Positions 1 through 11,954 are shown, counted from the stretch's first letter. The stretch: DNA of 64,000 nt from Dipteronia dyeriana (GCA_032871835.1 CM065295.1:38376360-38440359); one strand, 5' to 3'. The notes: generated by a model not told the origin, from the letters alone. Made by a program: numbers and translations.

Positions 1-1378
1 AGTGGGTCTATAGGAACAAATCAGATGAGGATGACAACATTGTACAGAACAAAGCTAGACTTGTAGCACAAGGATACTTTCAAATTGTGGGTATCGACTT
101 TGAGGAGACTTTTGCTCCCATTGCCCGATTAGAGTCCATTAGGCTTCTCTTATCCATATCGTGTGTTCACAAGTTTAAATTGTATCAAATGGATGTTAAG
201 AGTGCCTTTCTCAATGGCTTCTTGCAAGAGAAAGTGTTTGTTGAGCAACCCAAGGACACCACCCCAAACATGTTTATCGCCTTAAGAAGGCATTATATGG
301 GTTAAAACAAGCACCGAGGGCTTGGTATGAGTGCATCACTCTTTATCTTGTTGACAATGGCTATTCTAGAGGTAGTGTTGATAAGACTTTGTTCATCAAG
401 TGCACTAAAGATAAGTTATTCATAGCTCAAATTTATGTTGATGACATCGTTTTTGGTTCCATTAACAACTTGAAAGTTCAACAATTTATTGATGTCATGA
501 CTCATGAGTTTGAAATGAGCATTGTTGGTGAACTCAATTACTTCCTAGGCTTGCAAATTAAGCAAATGCATGATGGGATCTTCATATCCCAAGCTAAATA
601 TGCCAAGAACCTAGTGAAGAAATTTGGCCTTAAGAATGCCAAGCATTGTGACACACCTATGAGTACCACATTGAAACTTAGCAAGGATGCTACTGGAAAA
701 AGTGTCGATCAAAGTCTATATCGTGGCATGATAGGGAGCTTGCTATACTTGACTGCTAGTAGGCCCGATATAGCTTTTAGTGTTGGTGTGTGTGCTAGGT
801 ATCAAGCCAATCCCAAGGAATCCCATCTATCCTCTGTGAAGAGAATCATTCGATATGTTAATGGGACATCCAACTATGGGATATGGTACTCTTTTGACAC
901 TAATGCTAGTTTAGTTGGCTTTAGTGATGCAGATTTGACAGGTAATTATAATGATAGGAAGAGTACATCGGGCGGTTGCTTCTTCCTAGGGAACAATCTT
1001 GTGTCATGGTTTTGCAAGAAGAAAAATTCTATATTATTATCCACAGCCGAGGCCGAGTATATAGCCGCTGGGAGTGCTTGCACACAACTCCTTTGGATGA
1101 AGCAAATGCTTGTGGATTATGGCTTTGAGCAAGGTACTCTAACCCTTTATTATGATAACATGAGTGCCATTAATATTTCAAAAAATCATGTCCAACATTC
1201 TAGAACTAAGCATATTGACATTAGACATCATTTCATTAGAGAGCTAGTTGAGAGCAAATGCATTGCACTTGAACATGTGGGCATAAATTATCAACTAGCG
1301 GATTTGTTTACAAAACCATTAGATTCAACTAAATTTAAATCTCTTAGTAGGTCTATTGGGATTTGTCATATGCATTGA
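1..1378 (+). pseudogene. Copia pol C-terminal part: reverse transcriptase and RNase H
   Basis: The reading frame runs off the left edge. RT block 1 is at about 90-260 ([19 protein letters not shown], then [12 protein letters not shown]). The catalytic YVDD is at about 436-447, and the RT end (SLLYLTASRPDIAFSVGV) at 735-790. RNase H follows with GFSDAD at about 917 and the acidic motif STAEAEYIAA at 1041-1070. The frame ends at a TGA at 1376-1378. A one-base frameshift near 255-270 separates the first RT block from the rest, so this copy cannot make an intact polyprotein although the catalytic residues survive. Its role was to copy element RNA into DNA in cytoplasmic particles. Confidence 0.9.
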
Positions 1379-2624
1379 TGAGTTTTGGTGTTTGACCCTA
1401 TATGGGGAGCTTAAGCAAAGAGAGCGAACTTGCATTTAATAAGCAAATAATTGTTCAATTTTATGTTCTTTAATTAATTGCTTAAGTATCTTGGATGCAT
1501 ATATTATTATATGTCTTTTTTTTTCTATAAGTGTGTTTTTGCCTTATTTGAAATGCATGTCTCATTTTTGTTCAAACATGTATTTTTGGACTAAGAAATT
1601 TGATTGGGAAGTACATTTGATTGACCCAAAGTTTATCTCCATGTTTATGAAAACTTGATCTTGACATGCTTAAAGTGTTATGCATGATGAATTTATTGAA
1701 TGCTTACAAAATGATTGCAAATATGTGTGCAAGTGACTTTTGAGACTTCATTCAATATAAAAGGGCGCAAATAAGGATATTGTATCCATTTCAAGGATTT
1801 CACATTCCTATAGTCTCTCTCTCTCTTTACTTATTGAACAAGGCTACTATCATACGGGCATCTTGCTAGGAAAAATCTAAAAGGGCGCAATAGTCGCTCA
1901 TGTCTTGTTTAACTAGTAAAATTTGATAGTTGCTCTTATTTTTTTTTTGTTAAACTATATCTTGTTTTCCATTGACAATTTGGTGCAAATTGGTTTGACT
2001 TCTCTTGGAACCTCATGTTTTATTTTCCTTTGCCAAATACCATGCTTTTGGAAGTTGATGTTGCATGTATTTCATTCAAGGCAATCATTCGCACATATTC
2101 CAATCAATAAAACTTCCATGAATTTCTCTCTCTCTCTTAATTAACCTGCATAAAGTTGATGCATATGATTATGCATTTACATTGCAAATATCTCTTTGCT
2201 AAAGCGTCCCGGTTGGGAATACTCATTTGCCTATCTTGTGACAAAAAGGTGGAGTAATATTGGATTTAGGAGGAGTTGATATTGGCATGATTTAAGGGGA
2301 GATTGACCTATTGTGAGGGAGTTTACCTATTTAGGGGGAGTTTTTGCTATGTGCATTGTTTATTGCATGTTACATGTTTCTAATTCATGCAAATTAAGCT
2401 TGTGTTTATTTATCTTGATCCCTCTCATACACTTGTCTTGGAAAGTGTAGTTCTTTGTTTTGTAGGGATGATCATTCTACAAGAGATGAAAGATTTGAAG
2501 ATTTAGCTTTAGGTATCTCTTGTAATATAGAATGTTTTTGTGGACCTCTTGTTGTTTTGTTTCGTTGTTGTGAGGATTCTTTGTGAGTGAGTAGTTTTGT
2601 CACGAAATAGCCAAAGGGGGAGAT
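1379..2624 (+). other. Sirevirus post-pol non-coding region with multiple purine tracts
   Basis: This 1.25-kb stretch between pol and the 3' LTR has no convincing ORF. Some Sireviruses have an env-like gene here, but I see no remnant. It carries two copies of TAAAAGGGCGCAA about 120 bp apart (near 1758 and 1878). Several polypurine tracts follow: AAGGGGAGA near 2296, GAGGGAGT near 2316, AGGGGGAGTT near 2333, and AAAGGGGGAGA at 2613-2623 directly before the LTR. The last is the likely primer for plus-strand synthesis. Confidence 0.7.
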
Positions 2625-4148
2625 TGTAAGTTCCTCAGTGTTTGATTGGCTTATTTCGTTGACAACCATGTTTTGGGATCAATATATAAGGGTGGTTTAG
2701 GTCATCATTGCTCAAGTCCTCTTTCAAGCTTCAAAGGTAAAATCACTTGCTTAACCTTCATTGAAGAGATTTAGTGCACACACTCACTCTCATGCATGTT
2801 TTGATCACTTTGCATTTGTGCTTAATTGTCTTGTTGTGTGCCTAATTTTGTTCTCTTTTTATTGTTTAAATTGATTGCATCTTGTGATTAAAATGTCATG
2901 TCATGTTAGGCATTAGGATGCATTCCCTTCACCTCTTTTATCTTGCATAATTTGTGTGTGTGTGTGTGAAGATGGTGAGAAGTGCACCACTTGAGTAGCG
3001 CCCTTACCAGCATCAACACCAGTGCAACATTCCAGTGGTTTATCGCTGGTGGTATGCTGGTTGTCATGCGTGCCAACACCAGTACAACATTCCAGTTGTT
3101 CATCATTGTTGGTGAGCTGGTCGTCATGCGCACCTCACCGGCGTAACTTGTCCAGTGGTTTGTCGCTGGTCGTGCGCTACTCGACCAACGCACAATGCGT
3201 CTTTTGGACAGTTTTTGTCAAAATGACGTAGTTTCACTTTAGGCTTCATATAAATATACCATCTTCTTCCCAACTCGTGTTTTAGAGCTTCCAAACTTAT
3301 TTTTAAGAGAGAGATAAGGTTTTTTACTAAGGGAAGCTCCAAAAAGCCATTTTTACTCAACCAACCATTAAATCCAAATCATCAAGCATCTTTCAAGCAT
3401 GGGTTTCTTATTTGTTCATAACTAGGTATTCTCTACATGCTCTAAACTTTATGGTTTCATTACTAAGACATGTATACCTAGGGTTTTAGTCTATATTGCA
3501 TATTAATTGCTTGTTTGTATGTTTAATTGTTTTTATGTCATGCTTGTGTATTGATTGTTGGTTGAGATGCATTAATTTGTGATAGCTAGAATTAGGACGG
3601 TTTTACCCTTCTAGCTAATTCTTCTTGCCTTTGCATTTAGAACATTGATATCTAGGATGTACTTTAATTGTCATTATTAATCCTAGATAAGCATGAATGT
3701 CTTGACCTAACATTTTTGCATATTGAATATTTTTGCATATTCACATAGGTTGCCATTATCTCATCATTGTTGATTTAGCATGTGGTTAAGTGGTTAACGC
3801 ACAAGGTTTGTGATCCAAAATCCCTATTAAGGCCCGTTGGGTAGAGTGAGGGTAAGTAACTGGAGGTTTAGACAAGAGGTCAACCTATGTTGTAAACTTT
3901 TACTCAATAGTGGATTTTCAGGATCAAGGGTGGCGCTCTAAACAGCCCATGGTTTTTCCCATTTGGAGGGTTTCCACGTATACATTCCGTGTTTTTATTG
4001 CTCTATGTTTGTTGTCTTTTAATTAAACACGTAGTAGAATGGGGTAAAATTGATAATATTGACTAATTCGTAAAATTGGTAATTTATCGAATTAAAACCT
4101 ATTCACCCCACCTAGGTTATAGACACACACTGTCTAGGGAATTTCACA
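2625..4148 (+). repeat. 3' LTR of the Sirevirus-type Copia
   Basis: The LTR starts with TGTAAG right after the purine tract and ends at CACA near 4148, just before coding sequence of another element resumes. Length is about 1.52 kb. A TATA-like CATATAAATATACC at 3247-3260 could be the promoter. Its start and end resemble those of the solo LTR at 19592-21780 (shared blocks around GTGCACACAC and TAGGTTRTAGACACAC), which points to a related but distinct Sirevirus family. The 5' LTR is outside the window. Confidence 0.8.
3010..3186 (+). repeat. Three ~60-bp tandem repeats in the Sirevirus LTR
   Basis: Three imperfect units share AACACCAGTRCAACATTCCAG, a GGTTTRTCGCTGG-like block and GTCATGCGYRCC. 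The block is clearly richer in G and C than the surrounding LTR and lies just upstream of the TATA-like sequence, so an enhancer-like role is possible. That role is inference. Short antiparallel ORFs here only reflect the repeat period being divisible by three. Confidence 0.75.
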
Positions 4149-4826
4149 AATGCTTCGATAGTTGTAAGTCTCATGTATGCAATGCCCTGCACTAGACCAG
4201 ATATTTGTTTTGTTGTGGGCATAGTTAGCAGGTTTCAATTGAAACCTGGTCTTGATCATTGGACGGTAGTCAAGCATATTTTCAAGTATCTTAGGAGAAC
4301 TAGAGATTATATGCTTGTATACTCTGGAGGGGATTTAATTCCTGTTAGGTATATAGATTCTGATTTTCAGTCAGATTCTGACTCCAGGAGATCAACATCA
4401 GGATCTGTGTTTACTACTGGAGGAGGGACAGTCATATGGAGGTGTATCAAGCAATCTTATATTGTTGATTTCACCATTGAAGCCGAGTATGTTACCGCAT
4501 GCAAAGTTGCTAAAGAGGTTGTTTAGCTCCGCCAATTCTTTATTGACTTGGAAGTAGTTCCTGATGCGAATAAATATATTACCATCTATTGTGATAATAG
4601 TGGTGCAGTAGCTAATTCGAGAGAACCAAGAAGTCATAAGAGAGGGAAACACATTGAAATAAAGTATCACCTTCTAAGGGAAATTGTGCATAGGGGTGAC
4701 GTGACAATTACCAAGATCGCGTCAGCAGATAATCTAGTGGAACCCTTTACAAAGGCTCTTCCACAAAAGAGTTTTGATAGACATCTAGAGAACATGGGGA
4801 TGAAAGATAAGACACATTTGCTATAG
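4149..4826 (+). pseudogene. Copia RT end and RNase H remnant
   Basis: Translation gives the RT tail (SLMYAMPCTRPDICFVVGIVS) followed by RNase H: YIDSDF at about 4350, a STSGSVF block, EAEYVTA at about 4480-4500, then CDNSGAV and the KHIEIKYHLLRE block. A stop at about 4524 (TAG after VAKEVV) splits the frame, which resumes at 4548 and ends at the TAG at 4824-4826. The protein would remove element RNA from RNA-DNA hybrids. This copy is dead: the 5' half is displaced by the Sirevirus and the rest carries an in-frame stop. Confidence 0.88.
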
Positions 4827-4840
4827 AGCAAGTGGGAGAT
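4827..4840 (+). other. Polypurine tract before the 3' LTR
   Basis: GAGCAAGTGGGAGA immediately precedes the LTR start TGTTGGGAT. The same tract sits in the same place (reverse complement) at 40659-40672 in the related complete element. Confidence 0.8.
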
Positions 4841-7164
4841 TGTTGGGATTATTCTAGATAGCAAAAGTATAATAATGTATTTGACAATCTTATCATATTA
4901 ATAGAGTGATTTCTAGTTTAACAAATCTTATTGCATTTATAATTTAATTATTATAATTGTCAAAAGTAAATAATCGTAAGGTCGAAAGACTATGAGAAAA
5001 GAATAATTATTCATACATCTAGATATGTATGAGGTAGACACAATTTTTTAGTTAGTCTTGAATAATATTCATATCTTAAGAAAAATGTTGGGCGCATTTA
5101 TCTTGCCAAAGTTGTAGATTCTTTTGCTAGCATTTGAGTGGGATCAAATGTGTTATGATGAGTCTAAAATCATCACAGTGTGGTGTCTTTGAGAAAAAGA
5201 ATCTAGTGCATTAGGTGCATTGAATAGGATCACAGTGAATTAATTTATCCTTAACCGTCAGTGGATAAAAGTTTTTCACTTGAAGACAATCAGAGAGTCT
5301 ATCTCAATCCTGAGATAAATGATGGACTTATAGTTGCAAGTGTTATTATTTGAGCTATCGATGAGTACGATTATATAGCATAGTCTATCCTCGATAGTTT
5401 GGTGGTATTCATTTGTTAATCGATAGAGGACTTCATTTATAGATATGGACATCGTGGCTCCATTTATTAAATGTGAGTAGAATACCGTCATATGGATATT
5501 TTGAAGTATTGGATATTAAATCTTAAAGTTAAGTTTTCAATAGTGTCTATTGAAACATGTTTCTGGACAAGTCAAAATATCCAAGTTCAAAATGTGGTCA
5601 TATGAGTAAATATGGTAACTTGGAGAGGTACAGATGGTCTATGAGGTCTTTGCGATTACTGGTATTCTTCACGAGGATACACTTTCTCCATTAAGATTGT
5701 CTAGGGTATGAATGAGAAATATTAACTTTTTCTATCTTTATTTAAGAGTACAATTTTAGTTCTTTAGTGGAATGAACTAAAATTAATAGATTGGACCTAA
5801 GTGAATCATTTGTTGATTGTGATTAGGTTATGTCTAATGAATCTTAAATTTAGATAGCCCGCCAAGATCCCCAATCCACATGAACTTGCATGGATCACTT
5901 GATATATTCTACCGGACCAATTTAGGGGTCCATCTAGAATTGTATTGAAGCATGCAAACTTGTTTCTTTTTGTAAGAATGTGTCTAGTTCACATGTAGAT
6001 TTTTTATTAAGGTCCAATGGATTTAATAAAATAAGAAAAATAATATATTGACCAATATATATGTGTTGGGTAGCAAGGCTGTATAAAATAGCTTAATATA
6101 TTGTTTTTTTTATTATTTAATTCAATGTAAATTAATTAATTTGGTAATTAATTAATTTTTTAATTAAAAATCAAAATCTTTTTTCTAGTAGGAGAAGGTC
6201 TCCTAATATTATACTATTGTTGGTAGTATAATTAATATCAAAGATTATATTTGATAAGTAGATAAATAAAAAGAATTATTTATCTAGTCAAATTAGGAAA
6301 TCTTTAATATGGTAACGAATACACTATTTAGTTGGATTATGAGTCTTGGTGTAGGAAAGAATTCTTTTTGGAAAAGTATTCTTGGTCACTAAGTAAATCC
6401 ACATAAGGATAGGATTCATGCTCACCAAGTAAATCCTTCTTAGGAAAGGTTTAAGTCTCATAAACTAAATACATGTAAAATTTGGCCAAGCCTAAATAGA
6501 TTAGGGTATGGAATTTGGTCAATATATATAGGTCTTATATATTTTGGCCAGCCCTATTGTTTTTCTATGAGTGAATTTCGGCCAAGCTAAGTAATTTTCA
6601 AGAGAGAATTCAACCAATCAAGAGGGAATTTTGAGGGAGAAAAATTTAGTTTTTGCTCTACACAAAATTCGATCAAGTCATAGACATAGGCTGTAGAATT
6701 CGGCCAAGGACAAGAGAAAAAGGGAACGTTTTTATTTTTGATAGTACACTAGTATCCTTTACATTAAATGGTTTTGTGTACAAAATTGAATCAAGGTTCA
6801 CACGAGTTTCAATCAAATTGATTGATAATTCACAAGTGACCTAACGTTCTTTGTTTTTCTTCTTGGAGAATTATTGTGACTAACAAAGAAAGAGATTTTG
6901 TTTATTTCCATCCTCAGGTATACGATTAGAAAGAGAGGGAGCCCACACTCCTAAGTGATTCACGTTCGTGATTGGATCGGAAGATCTTACGGATTGAATT
7001 CTGTACTAGTTCAATCGTCAAGAGAAAAAGGTACGATACTTTTTATATACATCAATTAATCTAGGGTTATGGTTCTTGTTATTAAAAAGGAAAAAAAAAA
7101 TTATTCATACCAAACCCTAATTTTTTAAAAATTATCACGCTTCTGTTGCACTATTTTCCCTACA
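4841..7164 (+). repeat. 3' LTR of the Tork/TAR-like Copia
   Basis: The LTR is about 2.32 kb, starting TGTTGGGATT and ending TTCCCTACA. It matches, in inverse orientation, both LTRs of the element at 38246-48319, including the terminal part (ACCCTAATTTT ... CACGCTT) and the block GGTCCATCTAGAATTGTATT. The sequence after it (GTTCA) would be the right target duplication, but the left partner is not visible. Confidence 0.85.
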
Positions 7165-7800
7165 GTTCAATCAGTCAATTTTAACTGCGCAGGGATAAAT
7201 TTGTACTTTATTCTTAAACAATATAATAATGACACATACGCATTTTTTTAACACATTTATATTTTCATTTATTTTATTTTTTGGGTTTTAATTTTTAAAT
7301 AATTTTGAAAATAAAGCTTGTATAATATTAACAATTAAAAAAACAAATGTATTGAAATGGTATAAGACTAAACTGGAAATGAATGGTAAATTTATTTATA
7401 AAATAAGGGTATAATTGACATTGTCTTACTAAAATAGTTTTAGATTTGTTTAGATAATTTTAATAAAAAAAGATACAAATGGTGTTTCATTAATAATATT
7501 TTTGGATTTTGTTGTAATTATGATGGTGAATTTAATGAATAAAAATAAAATAATTTTGCTATCATATGACAAATAAAGTGTATTTATGTATTTTTTTTTT
7601 AAATTGTTAAAGTCAACTGTTATATTTAACAGCGTTAAATCTTTAGAGGGACTAATTTTGTCATTTCTAAAATGAGAGGACTATTTTGGCACTTGAAAAA
7701 AATGTGAGGACCAATTTGGTCACTTTTATGAAAGTTGCAAACAACTTGGAATTTTAAAAAAAGTCCAGGACCAAACTGGTAATTGCCCTTACTTATATGT
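7165..7800. other. AT-rich spacer between two Copia remnants
   Basis: I see no gene. The first 450 bp is AT-rich with homopolymer runs. The last 170 bp (about 7640-7790) holds three loosely repeated units of the form GGAC(C/T)A(A/T)(A/T)(T/C)TGG, of a kind often seen in plant intergenic repeats. The right boundary is where Copia RT coding sequence fades out. Confidence 0.5.
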
Positions 7801-10800
7801 AGTAGGGTCAGTGGGATGTGTATGATCAAGAAGGGGAAGAGTTTTCTAGGCGATGGGAGCATGAATTTTTTCAGCATCAAGCATTTTTGCTTTAACTAAA
7901 GGATCACGAGCATATTTTGTTTGGGTAAGGAGGATGCCACTTGAATAATGTTGGACTTCGATCCCTAAAAAATAATGGAGTTTACCTATATCTTTTAGAG
8001 AAAATTCAATATTCAATCGAGTAATGAGATGAGAAATGAATGAAGAGTCATTTCCGGTTATTACCACGTCATCTATATAAATAAGCAAAAGAATTAGTTT
8101 AGTTGTAGAGTGAAAAAAAAAATAAAGAATGATCAACTTTACTACAAATAATACCAAAAGAAATAAGACTAGAAGAGAGTTTGGCAAACCAAGCACGACG
8201 TGCTTGTTTAAGGCCATAAAAAGATTTATGTAAAAACAAGCATGCTCGGGGTATTTTGAATTCACAAAACAAAAGGGTTGTTCCATAAAAACCCGTTCAT
8301 TTAAAACACCATTAAGGAGGCATTCTTGACATCAAGTTGTTGAAGAGACCATTGAAAGTGCACAGCAAGTGAGATTATAACTCAGATGGTTGTTGCCTTG
8401 ACAATAGGGATAAATGTTTCAACAAAATCTAGGCTGAGAATTTTAGTATATCCCTTAGCGACCAAACGTGCTTTGAAATGATCAATGGTGCCACCTTCTT
8501 TAAATTTGGTTCGGTATACCCACTTGGTACTGATAATTTTTGTATTGTTTGGTCGGGGAACTAGTGTCCAAGTGTTATTGTGGTGTAAGGTGTCAATCTC
8601 TTCTTGCATAACATCTTTTCAATTTTGAAACTTAAGAGCAGTTTTAAGAGTTTTTGGTTCAACTACTAAAACAATGAGAGCATTGTGTAAGTTTGTCGTA
8701 GGACATACATAGCCCTTGAGGTATGATAGGGGCATTCGTCAAGTTGGAGTCTTTATGGAGTGATGGGAGGGGATATTGAGGAATTATTTATGGTATGGGA
8801 TGTAGGGGAATTAGTAATGATTGGGGATATTTGTGGATCAAGTTCGTTAGATGAAGAGGTGGTAAGAGATACTAGGGTATGATTACGTGAATCAATATTT
8901 TGGGAGACAAGTGGTAAGTTAATAGTTTCTTGCAATGTATTATCATAGTCAATTATGTGAGATAATTTTGGTGTAAACGAAGGTAATTGAGGTGTTGAAG
9001 AATCTCCACTTGATTTTCCTGAAAATCACTGATCAAGATTGGGAAAGGAAGTAATGGAAAGATCCGGAGAAAAAGATAAAGATTCATTATTTACAAAAGG
9101 AAAGCATTTCTCATTAAAAACTACATGTCACGAAACATACACACATTTCTCCTATAACCTTTATCTAAAGGGTTGTGCCCCAAGAATATACAAGGTACAG
9201 TTTTCTTAGAGAACTTGTGCATCATAGAAGCTTTCAAATATGGAAAACATTGTGATCCAAAGATACGTAATCCAGAATAATCGGGTATCTTACCAAATAA
9301 TTTAAAATAAGAAATTTCCTTTCCAATAAAAGAGATAGCTAATCTATTTATAAGATACGTAGCAGTTAAAAATGTATCGAGCCAAAATTTAAGAGGAAGA
9401 TTGGAATGAAAAATAGGAGTCAAGCCTGTCTCGACAATGTGCCGATGCTTCCGTTCGGCTAATCCATTTTGTTTTGGAGTATGGCGACATGAAATTTGTT
9501 GTTTGATCACTCATTGATTCAAATGTTTTGTGAAGTCATTTGAAGTAAATTTACCTCCTCTATCGCATTGAAATACTTTAATTTTCCTATTAAAATGATC
9601 CAAACAAAAACTTGAAAATTTAAGAAACAAGAATAAAAATCAGATTTATGTCGCAAATGATACAACCATGCATATTGGGTAAAATCTTCAATAAAAATCA
9701 CATAATATTGAAAAATTTTAGAGGATGAACTTGGTGCTGAAACCCATAAATCACTTTGGATTTTTTCAAGAGGAAAGTTCGAAATTGAATGTCATTTATT
9801 GCAAGAAAGTTTACACCGTTTTCCAAGTTAACAACTAGCACAAATATTGTCTTTATTTAACCATTTGGAAACATTTATGACTTTCTTTTTTTCTAAACTT
9901 TTCAAAAAGGCATATTGAGGATGCCCTAAACCAGCATGCCAAATATTTAAAAAGGTTCTTTATACTTTGATTGTAGCTAAGGCTTCCATTTACTCATCTT
10001 TAAGAGCAAATAATTTTCCTTGACTATGCCCTTTGGCTATTATCTGATGCTTGGAATCCTTGATGACAAAACCAATAGAGTTTAATTCAAAAGAACAAGC
10101 ATTATCATCAATATGTTGACTAACAGATAATAAATTCCTTTTTTTTAAGGCTTGACCATTACCAATAAGGCTTGACCATTACCAAAAAAAATATAATCAG
10201 TTCCACGGTAAGGTTTTAAAGATTTTAAGTTACCTCCTTATTTTGTCAAATGAATTGTTGCTTCTGAGTCAACATAGAAATTGGGATAGTCAATACTATT
10301 GAGATTAATTGTCGCCAAAGCTTCTTGAGTAGTTTCTTTTTCGATAGCGTAAAATTACCTATAATAGGATGTTATAGCAGTATAATATGTTCTACCACAT
10401 ATTTGTCAAGTTTCCTTGCCTTGATTTTGTTGTTTTGTAGTCCATTTCCAATCATTGTTGAACTTTGAGGGAGCTATGGAATTTGAGGCTTGATTGTTGT
10501 CATTGTTATCATTGTTGTAGTTTGGATGGCCATGTGCAAATGAGTTACGACTAGGACCACGTGCACGTTCTCTTCCTCTTCCTTCACATATGTTTCTCCC
10601 TCTTCCTCTTTGTCTAAAAAGGCTTGGTTATGATTAGTGGATGAATTTTCTTCGGCAAGATAAACCTGTTTAAATTCTACAAAAACATAATAAATTGATT
10701 AAAAGAAAGGTATGGTGGTTTAGATAAAACCACAATTCTAAATTCTATGTATTTGTTTCCAAGTCCTTTTGAAACTTGGAACACTTTATCCACATCTGAT

Positions 10801-11260
10801 AGTGGTTTTCTAATGGCAGCGAGTTTATCGCAAACTTCTTTGAATTTTTAGATGTATTCATCCAATGAAAGATGCTCTTTTGACAAACTAAAGAGGTTGT
10901 TTTTAAGTTGAGCCATGCTATCCTCGGTGTTAGGCAATAGTTGGTCATTTACTGCATTCCAATTTGAATAAGTTGTATCCCATACGTGGATCATACTAAT
11001 TGTTTCTTCAATTCCTTCACGTTTGCATGAAGCCAAGACGTAAGTAAGCCATCATTCATCATACATTGTTATTTGTTTGGGTTTTTGGTTTTGGTTCCAG
11101 CCGAATCAATGGTCTCATCGACTGGTTTTTTCTAGATTTGTGATATGATGTTCAAGACCAAGGCTTTTGACTAATGGCATGACTTGTGATTTCCAAATGA
11201 GGAAATTTATGGTAGATAGTTGAATGGAAACCAAACTAGAACATTGGTGGAAAGATTGGG
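7800..11260 (-). pseudogene. Copia gag-pol polyprotein (Ale-like), degenerate
   Basis: Gag remnants at 11036-10745 include ISMIHVWDTTYSNWNAV and SKEHLSLDEYI. Near 10410-10370 there is a zinc-knuckle remnant (QICGRTYYTAI), and near 10290-10260 the protease motif FYVDSEATIHLT, where the usual D-S-G reads D-S-E. Integrase spans 9701-9121 with the glutamate block PKQNGLAERKHRHIVETG. RT spans 8609-7846, with KWVYRTKFKEGGTIDHFKARLVAKGYT-type sequence, then IYIDDVVITG and FSLKDIGKLHYFLGIEVQ. Many stops and frameshifts separate the pieces, and no RNase H follows. Confidence 0.85.
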
Positions 11261-11600
11261 CTCTGACACCATTTTGAATTCTTGAATTCAAAAGAATGTT
11301 AAAGATATAATATGCTAAATAAAGAATAATTCTTTTTCACTATTTCACAAGTCTGTACAAAGGACATATTTAAATGATATCAAGGTAATGACTACAAATA
11401 TACTTTAGGAAGGAGAGAATATGAATTCTTCAAGACAAAGATAATATTCATGATTTAGGGAGATATTCTAGCTATTTTGAATCCCTTAGATATAGCCATG
11501 CTTGACAAACGATTTGTGTCTAACGGCTTGATATCTTCCAACGATCTTGTTTGGATTGAGGCTTGGACTATTCCTTGACTTTTGCTGATGAATTCATTAC
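11238..11600 (-). repeat. 5' LTR and primer-binding site of the Ale-like Copia
   Basis: On the minus strand TGGTGTCAGAGCCCAATC (about 11268-11251) is a primer-binding site for initiator Met tRNA, with one change from the usual TGGTATCAGAGC. The roughly 320-bp LTR therefore lies to its right, from about 11275 to 11597. The outer edge is approximate, because the matching 3' LTR is missing and no target duplication could be checked. Confidence 0.6.
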
Positions 11601-11954
11601 TCTGTTTAGCGGAGACTTGTAGTAATAAGGTGGTGGTGGGGAGTGTTCTGGTGGTATGGTAATGGAGGAGACATCTTTGGTGGTGGCGGAGACTTGTAAT
11701 ATTAAGGTGGAGGGGGAGAGTTATAGTAGTAAGGTGGAAAAGGTGAATGCTCTAGTAGTGGTAGAGACTTGTAATACCAGTAAGGTGGAAGAAGAGACTT
11801 TTCTGGTAGCGAGGGAGACTTATAATCATAAGGTGGTGTTGTGTAATAGCGTTCTGGGTAATGTGGAGGTGGTGGGGATTCATTTGTGGGCGTCATAGGT
11901 GGCTGTAGCGGTGGCTATGAGTAAGAACGCTTGGCAGAAACTAAAAAAGGCCAT
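11600..11954 (-). pseudogene. Extensin-like (hydroxyproline-rich cell-wall) gene fragment
   Basis: From an ATG at 11954 the minus strand encodes a signal-peptide-like start (MAFFSFCQAFLLIATATATY). A change of frame then leads to a Pro/Tyr/Ser-rich region with extensin repeats: SPPPPHYPERYY, PPYDYKSPSLPEKS, PPYWYYKSL, PPYYYNSPPPP and YYKSPPPPK. Extensins are secreted cell-wall glycoproteins that form cross-linked networks. The signal peptide and repeat region are in different frames, so a frameshift near 11880-11900 has broken the gene. The 3' end is cut by the Copia 5' LTR at about 11600, and the 5' leader is cut by a LARD at 11994. It is the only host-derived coding sequence I can support in the window. 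Confidence 0.75.

Larger units (their letters stand above)
1..4148 (+). mobile_element. Sirevirus-type Ty1/Copia retrotransposon, 3' part
   Basis: This is the 3' part of a Copia element that starts left of the window. In order it holds the end of pol (reverse transcriptase and RNase H), 1.25 kb of non-coding DNA with several purine-rich tracts, and a 1.5-kb 3' LTR. The RT motif YVDDIVFGS, the RNase H style and the repeated GGGGGAG tracts before the LTR are typical of the Sirevirus lineage. After 4148 the sequence switches in mid-codon to the RNase H of another Copia family, so this element was inserted into that one. The left junction and its target duplication lie outside the window. Lineage is by motif resemblance only. 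Confidence 0.85.
4149..7164 (+). mobile_element. Tork/TAR-like Copia element, 3' part (host of the Sirevirus insertion)
   Basis: This fragment begins inside RNase H at the right end of the Sirevirus and runs through a purine tract to a 2.3-kb 3' LTR. It is the same family as the complete minus-strand element at 38246-48319: the RNase H sequence, the GAGCAAGTGGGAGA purine tract and the LTR ends all match. The 5' part lies left of the window, beyond the Sirevirus. Confidence 0.85.
7800..11600 (-). mobile_element. Ale-like Ty1/Copia element, minus strand, 3'-truncated
   Basis: Reading from right to left there is a short 5' LTR, an initiator-Met-type primer site, gag, protease, integrase and reverse transcriptase. 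The coding match stops at about 7800, just after the conserved region between RT and RNase H. RNase H, the purine tract and the 3' LTR are missing, so the element was truncated or deleted on its 3' side. Its 5' LTR abuts the extensin-like fragment. Confidence 0.8.

Noticed and set aside
1923..2144. Possible env-like ORF after Sirevirus pol (73 codons, hydrophobic start)
   Set aside because: Too short, no homologous motif, and starting in a T-rich run that gives hydrophobic residues by chance.
10380..10392. ATAATATGT as left target duplication of the second MULE
   Set aside because: It lies inside Copia coding sequence that is continuous across it, with no MULE terminal sequence next to it. 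The match is due to AT-rich composition.
11656..11898. Plus-strand ORF of 80 codons, Val/Glu-rich
   Set aside because: It is the antisense of the extensin repeats, whose minus-strand translation gives typical SPPPP and YYY motifs.
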